From Alcanivorax sp. (lineage in GTDB: Bacteria; Pseudomonadota; Gammaproteobacteria; Pseudomonadales; Alcanivoracaceae), in the NCBI RefSeq assembly GCF_002726155.1, contig NZ_PBSH01000019.1, positions 1-64,000 of the forward strand: a DNA stretch of 64,000 bases, written 5' to 3'. This document shows, piece after piece, positions 26,662 through 34,205 of the stretch. Made by a program: the position numbers and the translations under genes. The stretch's first letter is position 1; each line of letters begins with the position of its first letter. The notes beneath the pieces were generated by a model that was not told where the DNA came from, did no database searches, and saw nothing but the letters and a program-made list of their open reading frames with translations.

Positions 26662-29603
26662 AACGATTTCGCCTGCACAGTCTGGCTGCAGCGATGGTGG
26701 CCTTGGGGGGCTGCGCATCCGCACCGCCAAGTGGCACCCTGGAGCAACAGGCCCGTTTCGGGGGAACCACCCTAGCGGACCTGGAAAGCACAGACATTGT
26801 CATTGAAGAGCAGCAACTGGAAAGCGCGTCCACTCAGGATGCCCTGAACAGCTACCGTCAGGCGGCTGAACTGTTCGACGATCCGCAACGCCGGGCCAAA
26901 ACCCTGCGACGCATGGCCGACCTGGCACTGGCCTCTGCCACCGAGCAGGACATGCAGATTGCCCAGCAGGAAGACGAAAAGCTGGAGCAAAAAGTCGACC
27001 AGCTCGTTTACGACAACACCATGTCCCAGGTGCAGACCACCGACGACACCGAGCGGAAGCTGGCCCTGCTGGACCTGGCAGGCACCATGTCCCCCACGCT
27101 CGCCGACGAGGATGTGGACTACAGCACGGCGATCCAGCTCTATCAGGAGCTGCTAAACAGCACCAGCGATGCCAACGAACGTGCCGAAGCCTATTATCTG
27201 CTCTCCAAGGCCTACGCCATGGATGGGGATCTGGACAAGGCCCGCAGCAGCCTGGATTCCCTGGTAGAGCAATACCCCAACAGCGAATGGGCACTGGAAT
27301 CCCAGTTCCGTCGCGGCGAAATGCTGTTCTCCGAAGGCGACTACGAATACGCAGAAAAAGCCTACGCTGACGTCATCGAACGGGGCGAGCGCAACGAATT
27401 CTATAACCAGGCGCTGTACAAGCACGGCTGGAGTTACTACAAACTGGGCGAATACGAACGCGCCCAGGACAGCTTCTTTACCCTGCTGGACAACCTGAAC
27501 GGCCAGGCCGTGCTGGCCGATAACACCAGCATGGAAAGTAAACTGTTCAGCGATACCCAGCGGGTCGTCAGCCTCAGCTTCAGTAACCTGAACGGTGCCA
27601 AGTCCGTAAAAGCCTGGTTTGCCCGCAACGGCAACCGGGATTACGAACCGGACATTTACCGCAACCTCGGTGACGTCTACCTGAACCAGGAACGCTTCCG
27701 CGATGCGGCTGAAACCTACGATATGTTCGTGCAGGTGTACCCGGATTCTCGCTTGGCGCCGGAGTTTTCCACCCTGCAGATCGAGTCTTACCAGAAAGGC
27801 GGCTTCCCGACCCTGGTACTGCCGGCCAAAGAAAAATTCATCGACCACTATGGGGTGAACAGCGAGTACTGGAATCGCCACCCGGATATCCGCCAGCAGT
27901 ACGTGGATCTGCTAAAGGGGCACATTCTTGATCTGGCCGAATACCACCATGTACTCGCCCAGAAATCCGGCAAGCCAGCGGACTACCAGGCGCCAGCACG
28001 CTGGTACAAGGAATACCTGGACACGCCCCCCGTCAGCGCCAATCAGGGTGACGTGAACCACCGCTACGCCGATGTGCTGTTCGCCGCCAACGATTACCCG
28101 GCTGCGATTGCGCAGTTCGAACGCACCGCCTATGGCTACCCCGAACACACCACCGGTGGCGACGCAGCCTTCTCAGGTCTGGTTGCCTACCAGAAAATTC
28201 TCGATGGCGAGCTGGAGCCAGAACAGGCAACCCAGTGGCGTCAACAGAAAATCGCCAGCGCCCAGAAGTTTGGACAAAACTTCCCGCAACACCCCCAGGC
28301 TACCAACGTGCTACACGATACCGCCGAAGATCAGCTGGCACTGGGCGACGTGGAAGGGGCAGTAAAAACCGCCGGCATCCTGGTCACCCGCGAACCAGCC
28401 CCCGAACCGGCAATGCTCCGCTACGGCTGGGCCACCATTGCTAACGGTGAATTCGATCTGGGCCGCTTCAAGGTCGCCGAGATGGCCTACAACAAACTTT
28501 TGCTGCTGGAAGTGCAGCCTGAGCAACGTGCCGAGTACCGAGAAAAACTGGCACTCAGCATCTACCGTCAGGGCGAACAGCAGCGTGATCAGGGCAGCCT
28601 GGATGTGGCAGCCGCCACCTTCCTGCGCGTTGGCCAGGCGGTGCCGGAAGCGGCCGTGCGCAAGAATGCGGAGTTTGACGCGGCCACCCTGTTCATCCAG
28701 CAGCAGCGCAGTGCCGATGCCATTCCGGTCCTGGAAGCCTTCCGTCAGCGTTACCCGAACGATCCGTTGACCGATACCATCCCGGACAAACTGGCGGTGG
28801 CCTACGAGCAGCAAGGCAATTATACCGCCGCGGCGGGTGAGCTGACCCTGATCGCCGCCAACCATAAAGGCGAGAACGATGAGCTGGCCCGTCAGGCCAT
28901 GTGGCGCGCTGCAGAAATGCAGGACCGCGCCGAGAAGCCGCAGGCGTCCATTGCGCTCTACGAACAGTATCTGCAGGAATGGCCGCAGCCTTATGACTTC
29001 CGCTCTGAAGCCCAGTTCAGGCTGGTAGAACTGAACCGCAAAACCGCCAACAGCGAGCGGGAAACCTACTGGTTGAAGCAGCTTGTCACCAGCTATCGTG
29101 ACGCCGGCAACAATGCCGACGACCGCGTCGCCTGGCTGGCCGCCTACGCCAGCTTCACCCTGGCCGAACCGAACTTCCAGGAGTTCAATCGCATCAAGCT
29201 TGAGCAGCCGCTGAAAACCTCGCTGGCCGCCAAGACCACGGTGATGAAAACAGCACTGGCCGATTACCAGGCTGTTGCCCAGATTGGCGTCGCTGAATAC
29301 GCCACCGCAGCCAACTACAAAATTGGTGAGATGTATCGCGTGCTGGCCAAGGACCTGATCAAGTCGGAACGCCCCAACGGCATGGATGAACTGGAGCTTG
29401 AAGAGTACACCATGCTGCTTGAAGACAAGGCCCTCCCCTATGAGGACCAGGCCATCGATATTCTTATCGCCAATGCCAACCTGGTCACCGATGACATCTA
29501 TGACCAGTGGGTAAAAAAGAGCTTTACCGCGTTAGCAGAGCTGATTCCCGGCCGTTATGCGAAGTTTGAACAGGTTGAGAGCTATGTCGACATTATTTAT
29601 TAA
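26658..29603 (+). CDS. Large TPR lipoprotein of the Agl/Glt-like operon
   Basis: 981 residues. It starts with GTG at 26658, overlapping the previous stop, with a strong GAGGAAAGGA site. The signal ends in a lipobox (VALGGC, lipid Cys19). Almost all of the mature protein is TPR-type repeats, for example YYLLSKAYAMDGDLDKARSSL, GWSYYKLGEYERAQDSFFTL and ALYEQYLQEWPQPYDF. It would be anchored to the outer membrane inner leaflet and present a large periplasmic solenoid. In Myxococcus, AglT/GltE and GltD proteins of the gliding complex are TPR-rich envelope proteins; homology is inferred from context. Confidence 0.83.
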   Translation: MKRFRLHSLAAAMVALGGCASAPPSGTLEQQARFGGTTLADLESTDIVIEEQQLESASTQDALNSYRQAAELFDDPQRRAKTLRRMADLALASATEQDMQIAQQEDEKLEQKVDQLVYDNTMSQVQTTDDTERKLALLDLAGTMSPTLADEDVDYSTAIQLYQELLNSTSDANERAEAYYLLSKAYAMDGDLDKARSSLDSLVEQYPNSEWALESQFRRGEMLFSEGDYEYAEKAYADVIERGERNEFYNQALYKHGWSYYKLGEYERAQDSFFTLLDNLNGQAVLADNTSMESKLFSDTQRVVSLSFSNLNGAKSVKAWFARNGNRDYEPDIYRNLGDVYLNQERFRDAAETYDMFVQVYPDSRLAPEFSTLQIESYQKGGFPTLVLPAKEKFIDHYGVNSEYWNRHPDIRQQYVDLLKGHILDLAEYHHVLAQKSGKPADYQAPARWYKEYLDTPPVSANQGDVNHRYADVLFAANDYPAAIAQFERTAYGYPEHTTGGDAAFSGLVAYQKILDGELEPEQATQWRQQKIASAQKFGQNFPQHPQATNVLHDTAEDQLALGDVEGAVKTAGILVTREPAPEPAMLRYGWATIANGEFDLGRFKVAEMAYNKLLLLEVQPEQRAEYREKLALSIYRQGEQQRDQGSLDVAAATFLRVGQAVPEAAVRKNAEFDAATLFIQQQRSADAIPVLEAFRQRYPNDPLTDTIPDKLAVAYEQQGNYTAAAGELTLIAANHKGENDELARQAMWRAAEMQDRAEKPQASIALYEQYLQEWPQPYDFRSEAQFRLVELNRKTANSERETYWLKQLVTSYRDAGNNADDRVAWLAAYASFTLAEPNFQEFNRIKLEQPLKTSLAAKTTVMKTALADYQAVAQIGVAEYATAANYKIGEMYRVLAKDLIKSERPNGMDELELEEYTMLLEDKALPYEDQAIDILIANANLVTDDIYDQWVKKSFTALAELIPGRYAKFEQVESYVDIIY

Positions 29604-30348
29604 CGCCACACGCTGCACGCAGCACGTAACACGCGGCGCGGCCCTCTTGCTGGCACTGCTCTTCGCGGGCTGTGCCATTAACCAGGGGGGCGGACTGGAC
29701 GGCACTGCCGAAGGCAACACCAGCAAATATGAACAGCAAAAAAGTGGCGCCGCTGCCGCCGACAGTGATGCCGTGCATATTCCACCCGTGCCCCACGACC
29801 CGAAAGTCGAAAAAATCGCGCAACAGGCCATGGGCGAGTACGCCCGTGCTCTGCAAACTCGCATGGCAGGCAACAACGAACAGGCACTGGTCATGTTCCA
29901 GTCCCTGGCCGAACGTTATCCGCAACTGTCCGGCCCGCAGCTCAACATCGGCTTGATACAGATGGAACTGGAGGATTACGACAAGGCCCGTGCGGCCTTC
30001 GAGCAGTCCCTGGCCATCAATGATGCCAACCCCTATGCCCACAATGGGCTGGGCCTGGCCCTGCGCGAGCAAGGCGAATTCGATAACGCCCGTATTCATT
30101 ATGAACGCGCCCTGGTGCTTGATCCCAAGTATGCTCGCGCCCATTTCAACCTGGCCGTACTCGGCGAGCTGTACCTGCAAGACATGAACCTGGCGCTCAA
30201 TCATTTCCGTGCCTACCAGAATCTTCAGAAACTGCCGGACGAAAACGTGGCCAACTGGATTGTCGATCTGGAGCGTCGTGCACCGGAACAGCCCAGCCAA
30301 CCAGTGGCCGAAAACGGCTCGACCCTTAACCCCGGGGAGATAAACTGA
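29584..30348 (+). CDS. TPR lipoprotein of the Agl/Glt-like operon
   Basis: 254 residues from the ATG at 29584, which lies 20 bases inside the preceding gene. The hydrophobic core ALLLALLFAGC gives a lipobox with a lipid Cys at about residue 30. The mature part holds three or four TPR units (ALQTRMAGNNEQALVMFQSL, GLIQMELEDYDKARAAFEQS, LREQGEFDNARIHYERALVL). Residues 8-17 of the signal (ATRCTQHVTR) are encoded by a copy of the dispersed CACGC repeat, so the start of this gene seems to have been rebuilt from a repeat. No other start keeps both the signal and the frame. Confidence 0.78.
   Translation: MSTLFINATRCTQHVTRGAALLLALLFAGCAINQGGGLDGTAEGNTSKYEQQKSGAAAADSDAVHIPPVPHDPKVEKIAQQAMGEYARALQTRMAGNNEQALVMFQSLAERYPQLSGPQLNIGLIQMELEDYDKARAAFEQSLAINDANPYAHNGLGLALREQGEFDNARIHYERALVLDPKYARAHFNLAVLGELYLQDMNLALNHFRAYQNLQKLPDENVANWIVDLERRAPEQPSQPVAENGSTLNPGEIN
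29606..29636 (+). repeat. CACGC-type dispersed repeat, copy 2 (in coding start)
   Basis: CACACGCTGCACGCAGCACG then TAACACGCGG starts three bases after the stop of the 981-residue gene and falls inside the start of the next gene. It shares CACGCTGCACGCA with copies 1 and 5. Confidence 0.65.
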
Positions 30349-30635
30349 TGCGAAGCCTGTTGACCCTTGCTGCACTGCTGTTGGCCGCTGCTAGCCATGC
30401 CGCCGATGACTCGAGCGAACCATCGACCAACGTGATCGGGACCCAGGAAGCCCCCACGGTGCTGAACGTGGTGCCCTGGAAAGACCGTGAAGTAAAGCTG
30501 GAAAAGAAGGATCCCACCTCGTCATTGCTCAATCGGGTGCTGGAGCCACTGGACCAGGAAGTGCTGATGCGTGAAATCGAGTATCACCAGCTACTGACCC
30601 AGGAACCGGACAATGACGGCCTGTTTCTGGAATAA
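30348..30635 (+). CDS. Small secreted protein of the Agl/Glt-like operon
   Basis: 95 residues. Signal peptide MRSLLTLAALLLAAASHAA, then an acidic and basic linker and a helical end (LLNRVLEPLDQEVLMREIEYHQLL). No known family. The ATG overlaps the previous stop (TGATG) with GGGGAG upstream. It is the last gene before the hairpin and 149-base leader of the channel genes. Its function is unknown, but the position suggests a periplasmic linker or adaptor. Confidence 0.75.
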   Translation: MRSLLTLAALLLAAASHAADDSSEPSTNVIGTQEAPTVLNVVPWKDREVKLEKKDPTSSLLNRVLEPLDQEVLMREIEYHQLLTQEPDNDGLFLE

Positions 30636-30657
30636 ACCAACACCGTAAATAGCATTA

Positions 30658-30678
30658 GCGTGCGTGCACGCTTTTTTT
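30658..30678 (+). terminator. Intra-operon terminator or attenuator
   Basis: Short stem GCGTG (30658-30662) with CACGC (30667-30671) and loop CGTG, followed by seven T. It lies 23 bases after the small secreted protein gene and upstream of the TolQ/ExbB-like gene, so it could set the ratio of motor to envelope transcripts. Confidence 0.5.
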
Positions 30679-30705
30679 CTGATAAAAACGAACACTTTGG
30701 GGAAA

Positions 30706-30745
30706 GGCGCCAGCACGTTCACACCAGCCGAAACGTCGCGGCGCC
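30706..30745 (+). promoter_or_regulatory. Palindromic leader before the motor genes
   Basis: GGCGCC at 30706-30711 and GGCGCC at 30740-30745 pair, extended inward by ACGTT/AACGT across a 3-base mismatch. It lies between the attenuator and the ATG at 30785 and may regulate the channel genes. There is no recognisable regulator motif. Confidence 0.3.
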
Positions 30746-30784
30746 CAACAATAACGCTAAACAGAAACATCGCAGGAGAAGTTC

Positions 30785-31477
30785 ATGCCCACCACCGCCG
30801 CTGCCGCCCAAAACCTGGGTGTCATTGAGACCTCTATCAAATTTATTCAGGATGGCGGGTTCTTCATGTACCCCATTTTGATTGTGTTGGCACTGGGCCT
30901 GGCCCTGTCTCTGGAACGCATCATCTACCTCCAGGCCACCAAAGCAAAAAACCAGAAAACCTGGAAAGACGTTTACCCACTGATTGCCAAGGGCCAGTTC
31001 CGTCAGGCTCTGGACGTGGTCAGCAACAGCAACACCGGTATGGCCAAGGTAATCGGTTACGGCCTGGAGCGTGCCAAGTCTGCCAAGCGTCACGATGATA
31101 TCGAACTGGCCATGGAAGAAGGCCTGATGGAAATCATTCCGCGCCTGGAAACCCGCACGCCTTACATCGCCACCTTTGCGAACATCGCAACCCTGCTCGG
31201 TCTGCTCGGTACTATTCTCGGCCTGATCAGCGCCTTTACCGCCGTAGCCAGTGCAGACCCGGCCCAGAAAGCTGACCTGCTATCTGCCTCGATCTCTGTG
31301 GCCATGAACACCACTGCATTCGGTCTGATCGCTGCGATCCCGATGCTGTTGGCTTTTGCCTTTATCAATTCCATGACCGGCAAACTGGTCGACAGCATGG
31401 AAATGGCCTCGGTGAAATTCGTTAACGTATTCCGCCAGGTTTCTGCCCAGCAAGAGCGCAAGAACGACGGTCAATAA
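30785..31477 (+). CDS. TolQ/ExbB/MotA-type proton channel protein (AglR/Q-like)
   Basis: 230 residues. Three transmembrane segments are visible: residues about 26-44 (FFMYPILIVLALGLALSLE), about 130-152 (IATFANIATLLGLLGTILGL) and about 170-192 (GLIAAIPMLLAFAFINSM). The order and the long cytoplasmic loop match TolQ/ExbB/MotA, which form a pentameric stator-like ring with ExbD/TolR-type proteins and use the proton gradient. CAGGAGAA lies before the ATG. No tolB, tolA or pal gene follows, so this is not the Tol-Pal operon. Confidence 0.93.
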   Translation: MPTTAAAAQNLGVIETSIKFIQDGGFFMYPILIVLALGLALSLERIIYLQATKAKNQKTWKDVYPLIAKGQFRQALDVVSNSNTGMAKVIGYGLERAKSAKRHDDIELAMEEGLMEIIPRLETRTPYIATFANIATLLGLLGTILGLISAFTAVASADPAQKADLLSASISVAMNTTAFGLIAAIPMLLAFAFINSMTGKLVDSMEMASVKFVNVFRQVSAQQERKNDGQ

Positions 31478-31518
31478 GCCGCTTTCTTGTTTTCGCTAAC
31501 CTGGTGTAAGGATCTGGT

Positions 31519-32049
31519 ATGCGTTTTCGCAGACGACGTTCGCACGACACCGAGGTGGAACTGAACATCACTGCCTTTTTGAATTTGATGGTAGTGCTGA
31601 TTCCCTTTCTGCTGATCAACGCGGTCTTCGCGCAGGTATCCATCCTGCAACTCGACCTGCCCGCGGTGAATGACAGCAGCACCCCCTCGGAAGACGACGA
31701 AAAAGACAAGCTGGTGCTTGAAGTGCTGATTTATGGCAACCGCTATGAAGTGGTCGACCGTAATACCAGTGCGGTACTCAAGATTGTGAAAAACGATGGC
31801 GAGAAGCCCAATAGCACCGGCCTGCACGATTACCTTGTGAAGGTAAAAGAAAAGTTTCCTCAGGAAACCGCTATTACCCTGCTGTGCGAGGATGACACCC
31901 CCTACGAGGTGATGATCCAGACTATGGACGCCGTGCGTCTGTACAACAGCGAGGTCAACGGCCAAACCATCAAGAAAGAGTTGTTCCCGAGCATCAGCAT
32001 CGGTTCAGCCCCCAAGGATCAAAGCGCCGGCCAGGGAGGTGATGCATGA
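31519..32049 (+). CDS. ExbD/TolR-type protein with an Asn at the proton-path position
   Basis: 176 residues. A short basic cytoplasmic start, one transmembrane helix (LNITAFLNLMVVLIPFLLIN, about 15-35) and a periplasmic domain. In ExbD and TolR the helix carries an essential Asp in the FLDVLLVLL-type motif; here the aligned residue is Asn22 (FLNLM). It may be a structural partner of the second ExbD-like protein, which keeps its Asp. The periplasmic part (KLVLEVLIYGNRYEVV) has an ExbD-like strand pattern. It precedes that gene with a 4-base overlap. Confidence 0.88.
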   Translation: MRFRRRRSHDTEVELNITAFLNLMVVLIPFLLINAVFAQVSILQLDLPAVNDSSTPSEDDEKDKLVLEVLIYGNRYEVVDRNTSAVLKIVKNDGEKPNSTGLHDYLVKVKEKFPQETAITLLCEDDTPYEVMIQTMDAVRLYNSEVNGQTIKKELFPSISIGSAPKDQSAGQGGDA

Positions 32050-32546
32050 AGAAGTCATCCCGTGCTCGCCGCATGGCCCGACATCACGGCAAGCACAAGG
32101 CTGTTGCCACACTGAACCTGACATCCCTGATGGACATTTTCACCATCCTGCTGATCTTTCTGCTGGTGAATAACAACAATGCGGCCAAGCTGCCGGACAA
32201 TCAGGATATCCAGTTACCGGAATCCATTGCCCAGGAGCTACCCACCGAGGTACTGACCATTCAGGTAAGCCCCGTGGACATCATTGTTGAAGGGCAAAAA
32301 ATCGCCGATACCGAAACAGTCAGAAATCAGGAAGAGCGCACCGTGGCGGCGCTGGTGGAAGAATTGAATTTCCGTGCCTCGCAGGGTCTGGCGATCAGCC
32401 CGGACGAAGACCGGGAAATAATGATTCTTGCCGACCGCTCGGTGCCCTACTCGGTGATCAAGAAGTTGATGCGTAGCTGTATGGAAACCCCGTACACACA
32501 AGTCGCCTTCGCTGTGCTGAAAGTCGCAGAGGAGGAGGAAGAATGA
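32046..32546 (+). CDS. ExbD/TolR-type protein with the conserved Asp
   Basis: 166 residues. A basic cytoplasmic tail, one transmembrane helix (VATLNLTSLMDIFTILLIFL) with the conserved Asp30, and a periplasmic ExbD-type domain ending in DREIMILADRSVPYSVIKKLM. This is the typical ExbD/TolR order and the Asp would carry protons. GGAGGTGATGC precedes the ATG, which overlaps the previous stop. It completes the channel together with the protein encoded at 30785. Confidence 0.92.
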   Translation: MKKSSRARRMARHHGKHKAVATLNLTSLMDIFTILLIFLLVNNNNAAKLPDNQDIQLPESIAQELPTEVLTIQVSPVDIIVEGQKIADTETVRNQEERTVAALVEELNFRASQGLAISPDEDREIMILADRSVPYSVIKKLMRSCMETPYTQVAFAVLKVAEEEEE

Positions 32547-33532
32547 CGCAGAAAAACAATAACAAGCTGCGCATACTGATCGACGGCTCGCTGCCCTGGG
32601 ACAAACAAGAGGGGGAAGACCGGCGCCTATACGGCATCGTGATCGTTCTACTGATTCTCTCTTTGCTGATCATGATCATGGTGAACGCGGTGACTATCGA
32701 GAAACCGGATCGTCGTGAGCAGCAGAAAATTCCGGAGCGCCTTGCGCAACTGGTCATGGAGAAGAAAAAAGAACCACCACCGCCGGAGCCCGAACCGGAA
32801 CCCGAGCCGGAGGAGAAAAAGGAAGAACCCAAGAAAGAGGAACCCAAACCGGAGCCCAAGCCTGAGCCGAAACCCGAGCCCAAGCCCAAACCGGTACCGG
32901 AACCTCAGGAACGCCAGCAGGCCCGTGAAAAAGCACAGGCCAAACTGGAAGAAGACCTGGGCGATTCCCTGGCCGGGCTGGATGATATCGGTCCGCTGGT
33001 GAACTCCGGTAGCGACCTGAGAACCGGTGGCAGCACCACCGCCAAGGCCGAACGTGACCTGATCGGCACCCGTGCCGGCAGCGGTTCGGGGGGCGTGGCA
33101 GTGGCACGGGCCTCAAGCGGCGGCGGTGGCGGCGGGACCTTGTCTGCCGGCACCGTGGGCAGTGGCGGCAAACAGGTCGACAGCAAGATTGCCCAGGCCG
33201 GTGAAGCCGCCAGCACCTCGCGCAAAGGCAGCGATGGCAAGAGCCGTCGTACCCAGGAGCAGTTACGTCGCGTATTCGACCGCTATGCTGGCAAGTTCAA
33301 CAGCCAGTACCAGCGCGCACTGCGCAGCAACCCTGCCCTGCAAGGGACCGTGGTGCTTGCTTTGACCATCGCCCCCAGTGGCGACGTGCTGGACGTGAAG
33401 ATCAAGTCCAGTCAGCTGGGTGACGACAAGCTTGAACGACGGATCCTGCTGGTGGCCCGGAAGATGAACTTCGGCGCCATGAACGTGGAAACCTGGAAAG
33501 GCGATTACAAGCTGAACTTCTTCCCTAACTAA
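32543..33532 (+). CDS. TonB/AgmX-type energy transducer
   Basis: 329 residues. Cytoplasmic start, one transmembrane helix (YGIVIVLLILSLLIMIMVNA, about 33-52), then a Pro/Glu/Lys-rich stretch at about residues 74-125, a Gly-rich linker (GGGGGGTLSAG region), and a C-terminal AgmX/PglI-type TonB-like domain (RRVFDRYAGKFNSQYQRAL, GTVVLALTIAPSGDVLDVKI). This is the expected layout of a TonB-like transducer spanning the periplasm. The gene is the last of the operon (ATGA overlap with the previous gene) and ends at a strong terminator. Confidence 0.9.
   Translation: MTQKNNNKLRILIDGSLPWDKQEGEDRRLYGIVIVLLILSLLIMIMVNAVTIEKPDRREQQKIPERLAQLVMEKKKEPPPPEPEPEPEPEEKKEEPKKEEPKPEPKPEPKPEPKPKPVPEPQERQQAREKAQAKLEEDLGDSLAGLDDIGPLVNSGSDLRTGGSTTAKAERDLIGTRAGSGSGGVAVARASSGGGGGGTLSAGTVGSGGKQVDSKIAQAGEAASTSRKGSDGKSRRTQEQLRRVFDRYAGKFNSQYQRALRSNPALQGTVVLALTIAPSGDVLDVKIKSSQLGDDKLERRILLVARKMNFGAMNVETWKGDYKLNFFPN
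32762..32911 (+). repeat. Proline/glutamate/lysine-rich coding repeat
   Basis: Low-complexity coding sequence made of repeated GAG-CCG-, GAA-CCG- and AAG-CCC-type codons, giving PEPEPEPE and then KPEPKPEPKPEPKPKP. It is the rigid periplasmic spanning region of the TonB-like protein. Confidence 0.85.
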
Positions 33533-33534
33533 AA

Positions 33535-33567
33535 CCAAGACGCGGCACGCAACACGCCGCAGGCAAC
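33535..33567 (+). repeat. CACGC-type dispersed repeat, copy 3
   Basis: Starts three bases after the TAA of the TonB-like gene: CCAAGACGCGGCACGCAACA, then CGCCGCAGGCAAC. It is followed directly by the strong terminator at 33571. Confidence 0.65.
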
Positions 33568-33570
33568 ATG

Positions 33571-33611
33571 AAAAAGGCGGAAATGGGCTAGCCCCCATTT
33601 CCGCCTTTTTT
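33571..33611. terminator. Strong bidirectional intrinsic terminator
   Basis: 17-bp stem (33571-33587 with 33594-33610) and a 6-base loop, with A5 at the left end and T6 at the right end. It closes the Agl/Glt-like operon and would also stop transcripts from the minus strand. Confidence 0.9.
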
Positions 33612-33624
33612 CTACCATTAGCCG

Positions 33625-33668
33625 TGTAGCTTGTTGTCGGCTTACGGCTTCGCCTAAGTCGACCTACA
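33625..33668. repeat. REP-like palindrome
   Basis: TGTAG at 33625-33629 with CTACA at 33664-33668 brackets GTCGGCTTACGGC (33636-33648) and GCCTAAGTCGAC (33652-33663), which pair with one indel around a TTCG-type tip. Palindromes of the form GTCG-CTTA...TAAG-CGAC are common REP elements in gammaproteobacteria. Confidence 0.6.
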
Positions 33669-33719
33669 TGATGAGCAAGCTGTTACTGAGTATCACCCTT
33701 TTCTGACAACGATAACTCT

Positions 33720-34154
33720 CTACTGCGCCAGTCGTGCTAACGCTTCACGCAGGGCATCAGGAATGGCTACAGGTCGCCCTGTTGTTCGATTCACGAACAC
33801 GTGTACCACAAAGCCGGTGGCCTTGGCCGGGCCTTCACTGCCGAATAGAGCCAAGCCATAGCGCACAGAGCTGTTCCCCAGCTTGTCCACCTTCATCCCC
33901 ACCACCAAAGATTCCGGATAGGCTGCCGCTTCCAAATAATCACAACCGGAGCTAACCACATAGGCGATGTGCTCCCCTTCGTGGATATCCAACCCGCCTT
34001 CGTCGACCAGGTAACGGTTGATGGTGGAGTCAAAATAGCTGTAATACACCACATTGTTGATGTGGCCGTAGATATCATTATCGCTCCAGCGACTATCCAC
34101 CGGGCAAAGGTAACCGTACTCCTCACGCTGAGGACGGCCTGGTTTATCGCTCAT
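33720..34154 (-). CDS. Acyl-CoA thioesterase, 4-hydroxybenzoyl-CoA thioesterase type
   Basis: 144 residues from the ATG at 34154 (AGGGA eight bases upstream); the in-frame start further upstream lacks a site. Single hotdog domain with VDSRWSDNDIYGHINNVVYYSYFD, where the Asp in DNDIYGHINN is the usual catalytic residue. It hydrolyses acyl-CoA, range unknown. It is co-directional with the alcohol dehydrogenase gene, which lies upstream on the minus strand, across the repeat at 34174. Confidence 0.88.
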   Translation of the reverse strand: MSDKPGRPQREEYGYLCPVDSRWSDNDIYGHINNVVYYSYFDSTINRYLVDEGGLDIHEGEHIAYVVSSGCDYLEAAAYPESLVVGMKVDKLGNSSVRYGLALFGSEGPAKATGFVVHVFVNRTTGRPVAIPDALREALARLAQ

Positions 34155-34173
34155 TCGTGTATTCCCTGAAAGT

Positions 34174-34203
34174 AGCAACGCATGTCGCGTGTTGCGTCTC
34201 TTT
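34174..34203 (-). repeat. CACGC-type dispersed repeat, copy 4
   Basis: On the minus strand it reads AAAGAGACGCAACACGCGAC then ATGCGTTGC, starting two bases after the stop of the alcohol dehydrogenase gene. It shares AGAGACGCAACA with copy 1. Confidence 0.65.
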
Positions 34204-34205
34204 AA

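Noticed and set aside
32762..32911. Variable tandem repeat
   Set aside because: It is the coding Pro/Glu/Lys-rich arm of the TonB-like protein, with imperfect codons rather than identical units.
24230..33532. Tol-Pal operon
   Set aside because: There is no TolA, TolB, Pal or YbgF/CpoB order, and the transducer has an AgmX/PglI-type C terminus.
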